Of a stretch of 38,909 nucleotides of DNA, positions 35,092-38,909 are shown piece by piece. A model generated the notes under the pieces. That model was not told where the DNA came from and did not search any database. It was given only the letters and a program-made list of their open reading frames with translations. The stretch is from the NCBI GenBank assembly GCA_025936045.1, contig JAICUB010000015.1, positions 94,642 to 133,550 on the forward strand. The letters are read 5' to 3'. The position numbers and the translations under genes were made by a program. This DNA is from Polyangiaceae bacterium. GTDB lineage: Bacteria; Myxococcota_A; Polyangia; Polyangiales; Polyangiaceae. Each line of letters begins with the position of its first letter. Position 1 is the stretch's first letter.

Positions 35092-35526
35092 TCAATATCG
35101 CGAGCCGTCGTCGCCGCCGCGCCGGCTCGCCTTCTTCTCGCTTTCACGGCGTTTGTCGCCGAGCCGGCGCTCCTTGGCCCCGCGGCTCGGCTTGGTGGGG
35201 CGGCGGGGCTTCGGCTTCACGAGCGCGGCCCTGACGAGCTCGGCGAGACGCGCGCGCGCAAGCTCGAGGTTTCGCGCCTGCGACCGAGTCTCGTCGGCGA
35301 CGATCACGAGCCGTCCGTCCGCGTCGAGCCGCCCGCGCGCGAGCACGGCGAGACGCGCGCGCACGCCCGCGCTCAAGACGGCGCTCCGCGCGAGATCGAA
35401 GCGCAGCTCGACCTTGGTCGCGACTTTGTTGACGTTCTGGCCGCCGGGCCCGCCGGAACGCACCGCGCTCCACTCGAGCTCCGCGTCCGGCAGCACGAGC
35501 GCGCTCGTGATCGTGAGATCGCTCAT
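35092..35526 (-). CDS. arfB: Ribosome-rescue peptidyl-tRNA hydrolase ArfB
   Basis: The 144-aa product has the GGQ release-factor motif (28-30) within RSGGPGGQNVNK, followed by the conserved VATKVELRFDL segment and a basic, disordered C-terminal tail (KPRRPTKPSRGAKERR). The tail is the part of ArfB/YaeJ that enters the empty mRNA channel of stalled ribosomes, while GGQ hydrolyses the peptidyl-tRNA. Length and layout match the family. It starts 4 bases after the putA stop (TGAGGACATG), whose GAGG overlaps as a Shine-Dalgarno, so it is likely co-translated with putA. An alternative call is a plain peptide-chain-release-factor-like protein, but the short length excludes a full release factor. Confidence 0.93.
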   Translation of the reverse strand: MSDLTITSALVLPDAELEWSAVRSGGPGGQNVNKVATKVELRFDLARSAVLSAGVRARLAVLARGRLDADGRLVIVADETRSQARNLELARARLAELVRAALVKPKPRRPTKPSRGAKERRLGDKRRESEKKASRRGGDDGSRY

Positions 35527-35530
35527 GTCC

Positions 35531-38500
35531 TCATCCGTGTCGTTCTTTCGCGACGTGTTCGGCAGCCGTGTACAAGCTCGAGTTACCGTGCCGGTGGCGG
35601 GCGATGCTGCGGCTCTCCTCGAGCACGTAGCGGCGGAGCTCCACGTAGCCGCTGTCGTGCACCGGCTCGGCGTCGACCGACGGACTCACCTCGGCGAGCG
35701 CGCGCTGCGCTTCGAACGCCGGGCCCGTCGACGGGCCGAGCACTCGGACGCGATCGAACCCGCGCCCGAACACGATCGCTTCGAGCTCGTCCGCGCTGGA
35801 AAAACGCGCGGCTTCGGGCGGAATCAGCCGCTCGAAGCGCTCGGAGCCCGGCCGTGTCTCGACCGCCATGTCGACGGACACGCCCGCGAGATGTGCGGCG
35901 AGCAGCGCCGAGAGTACGTCGAGCTCGCTCGTGGTCTTCGGCACCACGACGAGCACGCTCGCGGTCCGATAGACGAACGTGTCGGCATGACCGAGCACTT
36001 GATCCTGCGCGTGCTCCGGCGTGAGCTCCTCGCGCGCGGCGGCTTCGTAACTCTTCAAGCGGCGCGCAAGGCGCTCTTGCTCGGGGCGCGCGGCGTCCCG
36101 CAGCGTATCGTCGACGACGGGCGCGAGCCGTCCGAAGTCCGGCTGCGGGCCGAGCAGCTGCGACAGACTGGGACGTGCTTCGGCGCGGGGACCGCGCGAG
36201 AGCACGCCGAAGAAGCTCCGCGGCGTGCGCTCGCTCAGGACGCGCGCCAGCGCGAGCAGCGCGTTCGGGCCACCCGCCTTGTAACCGGGGCCGAAGCTCG
36301 ACGCCTTTTGACCGCCGAACGGCTGGCGCCCGACGACCGCACCCGTGATCGGACGATTCACGTACAGATTGCCGGCGTTCGCGCAGGCGAGAAACTCGTC
36401 TTGCTCGGCGGCGGACAAGCTCTCGAGACCCGCCGTGAGGCCGTAGGGCGTGTCGTTCGCGATCTCGAGCGCCTGCTCGAAATCCGCGGCTTCGATCACG
36501 CTCAGCACGGGGCCGAAGAGCTCGATCTGGTGGGCGAAGCTCTTCGGTTTGACGCCCCAGCGCACGCCGGGTCCCACGAGTCGTGGATTGTCGGGACGGC
36601 GCGTGGGCTCGACGAGCCAGCTCTCTCCTTCGTCGAGCGTCGCGAGGACGCGCTCGAGCGGACCGCTCGGCGGGCGGATGAGCGGAGTCACGATGCTCTC
36701 CTTGTTCCAGGCCGAGCCGACCGGCAGCGTGCGCACCGCGTCCTCGAGCTTGTGGCGGAACGCGGCGCTTCTGAATACCTCGCGCTCGAGCACGAGCACG
36801 CTGAGCGCGCTGCACTTCTGCCCGGAATAGCCGAACGCCGAGCGCGTCGCGTCGAGGATGGCTTGCTCGCGATCGCTCATCGCGCTGACGACCAGCGCAT
36901 TTTTACCTCCGGTTTCGGCGACCAGGTCGAGCGTGGGGCGCAGCTTGCGGAAGAGGCGAGCCGTCTCCGTTCCGCCGGTGAGAACGACGGTGTTCACCCG
37001 CCGGTCGAGGACGAGCGCCTCGGCGGCAGCGTCTTCCGTGAGCACGACGGCGAGCGCGTCCTTCGGCACGCCCGCCGCGTGGCAGAGCTCGACGGCCCGC
37101 GCCAGCACGAGCGGGGCCTCGGGCGGGGGCTTCACGATCACGGCATTGCCGGCGACGAGCGCCGAGAGCACGCCGCCGAGCCCGATCGACAGCGGGAAAT
37201 TCCAGGGCGGAGTCACCACGACGAGGCCCTTCGGCTCGAGGACGAAGCGCTCGCGTAGCCGTGCGTGCTGCCGCGCGTAGTACTCCGCGAAATCAATCGC
37301 CTCGGACACTTCCGCGTCCGCTTCGACGGCGCGCTTGCCGGAGTCCAGCACGATCCAACCGATGAGCTCGCCGCGAGCGCGGCGGAGCTCGTTCGCGACG
37401 GCGAAGAGCAACGACTCGCGTTCCTCGGGCGGGCGCGCGGCCCAGCGCTCCTTCGCGGCGTGCGTCGTCGCGATGGCGCGCTCGACGCCCGCGCGGTCGA
37501 GCGCCGACCAATGGTAGGGCGCCATGGCGGGCCGCGACGGATCGAAGCCCTCCTTGCGCGTGCCCTCGACTTTGACGCCGTCGACGAGCGAGCAAACGAG
37601 CTCGATGCGCGCGCTTTTCGCGGTCGCGAGCGCCTGATCGAGCCAACGCCGGTTGACCTCGCGCGTGAAATCCGTGTCCGGCTCGTTGACGAAGCCGGCC
37701 CGCCCCGCGGACGGCGGCGGCTCGTTCGGATCGAACGTGCGGCCCGGAGCGGTCCGGTCCTGCTTTCGCCGCGGCGTGGTGTCGATGCCGTCCGCGCGTT
37801 CGAGCGCCTCCGCGAAGCGCGCGTGCTCGGACTCGAACGCGTCGTCCCCCGCGTGCATCGCGAACGAGCGCCGCAAGAAATTGTCCTCGGCCGTGTTCTC
37901 GTCGAGCCGACGTACGAGATAGGCGACGGCGCTGTCGAAGTCGCGCTCGTCGACGCTCGGCGCGTACACGAGCACGCGCCCGCCCACGCGCTGGACCACG
38001 CGCCGGAGCGGATCCGCCATGCCCTCGAGCATTTCGGGCTCGATGAAGTCGTGGGCGCGGCGCTGTTCGCGCAAGAGCAGCGTGTAGGCGATGTCGAAGA
38101 GGTTGTGGCTGCCCACGCCGAGCCGGAGCGCCGACGCGTTCTCGCGCAGCGAGCCGACGCGCAGCATGTGGCGAAAGCTCGCGTCGACGTCGGCCTTGCT
38201 CGCATAGGTCGGGAGCTCGAGCCCGCGCAGGCCCGCGTCGATGCGCTCGAGCATCAGGTTCGCGCCCTTGACGAGGCGCATGCGCACGGGCGCGCAGCCG
38301 CTCTTCACGCGCCTCTGCGCCCACTCGATGAGCCGCGCTTGATGCCGATGCGAGTCCGGCACGTACGCTTGGAGCACGATGCCCGCGGTGAGCTTCGAGA
38401 ACTCGGCCGTCTCGAGCACGCGCGTGAAGAGCTCGACCGTGAGGTCGAGATCGCGATACGCCTCCATGTCCAGGTAGACGAGCTTCGGCTCGAGGCGGCC

Positions 38501-38909
38501 CTGCTCGCGCATCACGGGGTTCGCGAGCGCGGCGCGATACACGGTGGCGAGCTTCTTCTCGAGACGCGCGATCGTCTTGTCCCAGGCCACGGGATCGATG
38601 CGCGCGTCGATCGACGAGAGCTTCACGCTGATGGTATCGACCTCGGGCCGCGCGAGGAGCTCCAGATAATTCTCGAGGAATTTCTCGGCGTCGTCGTCGC
38701 CGAGCACTTCTTCGCCCAGGTGGTTCACGTTGACGCGCAAGCCCATGAGGGCTCGTTCACGCAGGAAGGCGCCGAGCGCCGCCGGCTCCGCGGGGGCGAG
38801 ATACGGCACGGCGTCCTCGTAGATACGGCGGCGGACGGCGCGCGCCGTGAGCTCGGGCGCGGCGCTGCCGAAGGCGGTGAGCGCGCGGAGCTGCAGTCGA
38901 TCCCACGTC
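35531..38909 (-). CDS. putA: Bifunctional proline/pyrroline-5-carboxylate dehydrogenase, N-terminus off the right edge
   Basis: The frame is open from the right edge (ATG- or GTG-like codons such as 38809 are internal), so the N-terminus is missing. The visible protein has a proline dehydrogenase barrel (VDTISVKLSSIDA, RLVKGANLMLERID, YASKADVDASF, GSHNLFDIAY, FAD-site residues in the last two strands). An aldehyde dehydrogenase follows (TPPWNFPLSIGLGG, LTGGTETARLF, AETGGKNA with catalytic Glu, SGQKCSALS with catalytic Cys near 36812), and then about 230 further C-terminal residues. Proline is oxidised to P5C on FAD, then glutamate semialdehyde is oxidised to glutamate with NAD(P)+; intermediate channelling is known for the family. 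Whether a DNA-binding N-terminus exists cannot be seen. arfB follows 4 bp downstream. Confidence 0.95.
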   Translation of the reverse strand, partial: TWDRLQLRALTAFGSAAPELTARAVRRRIYEDAVPYLAPAEPAALGAFLRERALMGLRVNVNHLGEEVLGDDDAEKFLENYLELLARPEVDTISVKLSSIDARIDPVAWDKTIARLEKKLATVYRAALANPVMREQGRLEPKLVYLDMEAYRDLDLTVELFTRVLETAEFSKLTAGIVLQAYVPDSHRHQARLIEWAQRRVKSGCAPVRMRLVKGANLMLERIDAGLRGLELPTYASKADVDASFRHMLRVGSLRENASALRLGVGSHNLFDIAYTLLLREQRRAHDFIEPEMLEGMADPLRRVVQRVGGRVLVYAPSVDERDFDSAVAYLVRRLDENTAEDNFLRRSFAMHAGDDAFESEHARFAEALERADGIDTTPRRKQDRTAPGRTFDPNEPPPSAGRAGFVNEPDTDFTREVNRRWLDQALATAKSARIELVCSLVDGVKVEGTRKEGFDPSRPAMAPYHWSALDRAGVERAIATTHAAKERWAARPPEERESLLFAVANELRRARGELIGWIVLDSGKRAVEADAEVSEAIDFAEYYARQHARLRERFVLEPKGLVVVTPPWNFPLSIGLGGVLSALVAGNAVIVKPPPEAPLVLARAVELCHAAGVPKDALAVVLTEDAAAEALVLDRRVNTVVLTGGTETARLFRKLRPTLDLVAETGGKNALVVSAMSDREQAILDATRSAFGYSGQKCSALSVLVLEREVFRSAAFRHKLEDAVRTLPVGSAWNKESIVTPLIRPPSGPLERVLATLDEGESWLVEPTRRPDNPRLVGPGVRWGVKPKSFAHQIELFGPVLSVIEAADFEQALEIANDTPYGLTAGLESLSAAEQDEFLACANAGNLYVNRPITGAVVGRQPFGGQKASSFGPGYKAGGPNALLALARVLSERTPRSFFGVLSRGPRAEARPSLSQLLGPQPDFGRLAPVVDDTLRDAARPEQERLARRLKSYEAAAREELTPEHAQDQVLGHADTFVYRTASVLVVVPKTTSELDVLSALLAAHLAGVSVDMAVETRPGSERFERLIPPEAARFSSADELEAIVFGRGFDRVRVLGPSTGPAFEAQRALAEVSPSVDAEPVHDSGYVELRRYVLEESRSIARHRHGNSSLYTAAEHVAKERHG

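Noticed and set aside
38807..38809. GTG at 38809 as the putA start
   Set aside because: The frame stays open and reads plausible PutA sequence (TWDRLQLRALTAFG) to the window edge.

Overview
The window looks like a chromosomal segment of a myxobacterium (Myxococcota, probably the Polyangiales/Sorangium side). This is inferred from very high GC, three eukaryote-type Ser/Thr kinase or kinase-like proteins, many lipoproteins, a PEGA-like/TPR protein, giant Cys-rich repeat lipoproteins with NGCET-type units, and a kinase catalytic loop of the HRDVSPQN form common in that group. No phage, IS element, CRISPR array, tRNA or rRNA was seen. Coding density is very high, with several stop/start overlaps.

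Layout. (a) 1-4,000: a Gly-rich repeat lipoprotein cut by the left edge is divergent from an outer-membrane-barrel-like protein. The barrel gene overlaps a PPP-family protein phosphatase gene, followed by a membrane-anchored Ser/Thr kinase: a likely reversible phosphorylation module at the envelope. (b) 4,015-14,035, all minus strand: a Ser/Thr kinase fused to a PilZ domain, then an 846-aa Cys-rich lipoprotein, a PEGA-like/TPR membrane protein, and a 1,580-aa Cys-rich lipoprotein. The two lipoproteins are clear paralogs: the same CSTPxYHF sequence at the lipidation site, the same Cys repeat, the same C-terminal domain and the same PYRQP end. (c) 14,151-15,866, plus: a GT-C type membrane glycosyltransferase, its 3' end overlapping the convergent CDF transporter gene. 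(d) 15,725-26,209, minus: an 861-aa lipoprotein, a 1,757-aa pseudokinase-TPR protein, a 528-aa lipoprotein and a CDF cation-efflux protein, the last three tightly packed. (e) 26,260-29,678, plus: an orphan sensor histidine kinase and a chemoreceptor without a sensory domain. (f) 29,694-33,643, minus: an operon of a chlorite-dismutase-family protein, a KirBac potassium channel, a transglutaminase-like protein and a membrane-anchored HExxH metalloprotease, joined by GTGA overlaps or short gaps. (g) 33,698-34,770, plus: a small lipoprotein and a one-helix membrane protein. (h) 34,719-38,909, minus: a c-type cytochrome lipoprotein, the ribosome-rescue factor ArfB and bifunctional PutA, which runs off the right edge.

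The best candidates for undescribed biology are the kinase-PilZ/paired Cys-rich lipoprotein/PEGA block, the chlorite-dismutase-like/KirBac/transglutaminase/metalloprotease operon, and the pseudokinase-TPR gene coupled to a metal exporter. Functions of these as systems are inference; only gene order, motifs and repeats are seen directly.
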